From NCBI GenBank assembly GCA_000827325.1, contig KN832889.1, positions 248,001 to 312,000 of the forward strand: a DNA stretch of 64,000 bases. Direction: 5' to 3'. Shown piece after piece: positions 63,591 to 64,000 of the stretch. The position numbers and the translations under genes were made by a program. Source of the stretch: Oidiodendron maius Zn. Its lineage: Eukaryota > Ascomycota > Leotiomycetes > Myxotrichaceae. The notes under the pieces are model-generated. The model had not been told where the DNA came from. It did not search any database and saw nothing but the letters and a program-made list of their open reading frames with translations. Each line of letters opens with the position of its first letter. The first letter of the stretch is position 1.

Positions 63591-64000
63591 TCACTCCTGC
63601 TTCTTCTTGCCCCACATCCTCTTCTTGGGCACTCTTGTCAGCCAGTAAACGAAAATCGCACCAGCAATGTTGAAGGCACTATATGAGAGGAAGATGCCGA
63701 AGTTCCTCCATCGTTGATCGTAGTATGCGTGAGAGCTGGCGAGGTAAGTGTTGGTATCACTTATAGTACAGAACGAGCATGTATCAGTGGCGTTGGAGTC
63801 CAGCAGGTATCCGCCCATTTCCGTGATGTAATTGTTCATGTACTCGCCGCAGGTCTGGCCGGCGACTGGGGCGAAGTGGAGAAACTCATTGGTGGCACAA
63901 ACCACGTTCGTGTTTGCGACAGCGACTGAAATCATGGCTGTTGCTAAGTAGGTGAATGGCGAGACACGATACATGAAGATCCAAAAATGCGGGAAGGTGT
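63591..64000 (-). CDS. PDR-type ABC transporter, C-terminal end (partial)
   Basis: The frame is open from the right edge: TFPHFWIFMYRVSPFTYLAT, ANTNVVCATNEFLHFAPVAG, QTCGEYMNNYITEMGGYLLD, TDTCSFCTISDTNTYLASSH and RWRNFGIFLSYSAFNIAGAI, ending in VPKKRMWGKKKQE. This is the last extracellular loop, with its conserved cysteines, and the final membrane helix of fungal pleiotropic drug resistance (CDR/PDR) full transporters of about 1,450 residues. They pump drugs and plant toxins out across the plasma membrane. The rest of the gene lies beyond the window. Confidence 0.92.
   Translation of the reverse strand, partial: TFPHFWIFMYRVSPFTYLATAMISVAVANTNVVCATNEFLHFAPVAGQTCGEYMNNYITEMGGYLLDSNATDTCSFCTISDTNTYLASSHAYYDQRWRNFGIFLSYSAFNIAGAIFVYWLTRVPKKRMWGKKKQE

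Noticed and set aside
1-64000. CRISPR array, bacterial-type operons or ribosome-binding sites
   Set aside because: The gene structure is spliced and eukaryotic throughout; no regularly spaced repeats with unique spacers were found.
1-64000. tRNA and rRNA genes
   Set aside because: No cloverleaf with a GGTTCRANNCC-type T loop or rRNA core sequence was noticed by eye; a covariance-model search would settle it.

Overview
The window looks like an accessory, gene-poor stretch of a filamentous ascomycete genome (Pezizomycotina). The reasons are short GT-AG introns of about 50-95 bp with CTAAC/CTGAC-type branch sites, four HET-domain genes, a NACHT receptor gene, small cysteine-rich secreted proteins, fungal-type glycoside hydrolases, and a Fot1/pogo-type DNA transposon. 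A leotiomycete-like fungus would fit, but the class is a guess. No rRNA, tRNA or CRISPR array was recognised.

Layout. 1-2829 (-): a three-intron HET gene running off the left edge. 3.1-5.5 kb: a decayed 30-bp minisatellite, an ICMT-like methyltransferase and a clipped F-box gene. 5.5-9.8 kb (-): a HET gene whose upstream two-helix membrane segment is split by a 1,967-bp Fot1-like element with TA target duplication. 10.5-12.3 kb (+): HET-ankyrin gene. 12.9-15.3 kb: 2OG-dioxygenase pseudogene and an intact cupin gene with one GC-AG intron. 18.2-20.8 kb: GH29 fucosidase with one frameshift. 21.2-26.2 kb: GT8 fossil, HAD dehalogenase, malate synthase fragment, DapA-family aldolase, amino-acid permease fossil. 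27.5-31 kb: SDR and a DHA1 MFS transporter with a 7-nt microexon. 31.4-34.4 kb: intact HET gene and a nucleoside-phosphorylase-domain fossil. 34.9-39.7 kb: a 10-cysteine secreted protein, a kinase fossil and a GH1 enzyme. 40.4-45.6 kb (-): a seven-exon DUF7708/coiled-coil/NACHT/propeller-like receptor. 46.6-50.1 kb: esterase fossil, second 10-cysteine secreted protein, rhamnosidase-like fossil. 51.8-52.8 kb: lectin-like single-pass membrane protein. 53.9-59.7 kb: aldo-keto reductase scrap, F-box pseudogene, FAD-monooxygenase fossil, two 2EXR-type genes. 60.3-62.6 kb (-): Hsp70-like protein with an N-terminal helical domain. Right edge: C-terminus of a PDR-type ABC transporter.

How it hangs together. 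Two themes stand out. First, the density of HET, NACHT, PNP and Hsp70-like genes suggests an island of non-self-recognition genes. Second, at least ten metabolic or signalling genes lie here in different stages of decay, several with stops where Trp or Gln codons are expected, as repeat-induced C-to-T mutation would give. Intact metabolic genes (fucosidase apart from its frameshift, GH1, DapA-type aldolase, HAD, SDR, cupin, MFS) suggest a niche in plant-polymer and sugar-acid use. The best candidates for something little described are the helical-domain/Hsp70-like fusion with an altered phosphate loop, the membrane-anchored HET reading at 5.5-9.8 kb, and the two TATA-driven 10-cysteine secreted peptides.
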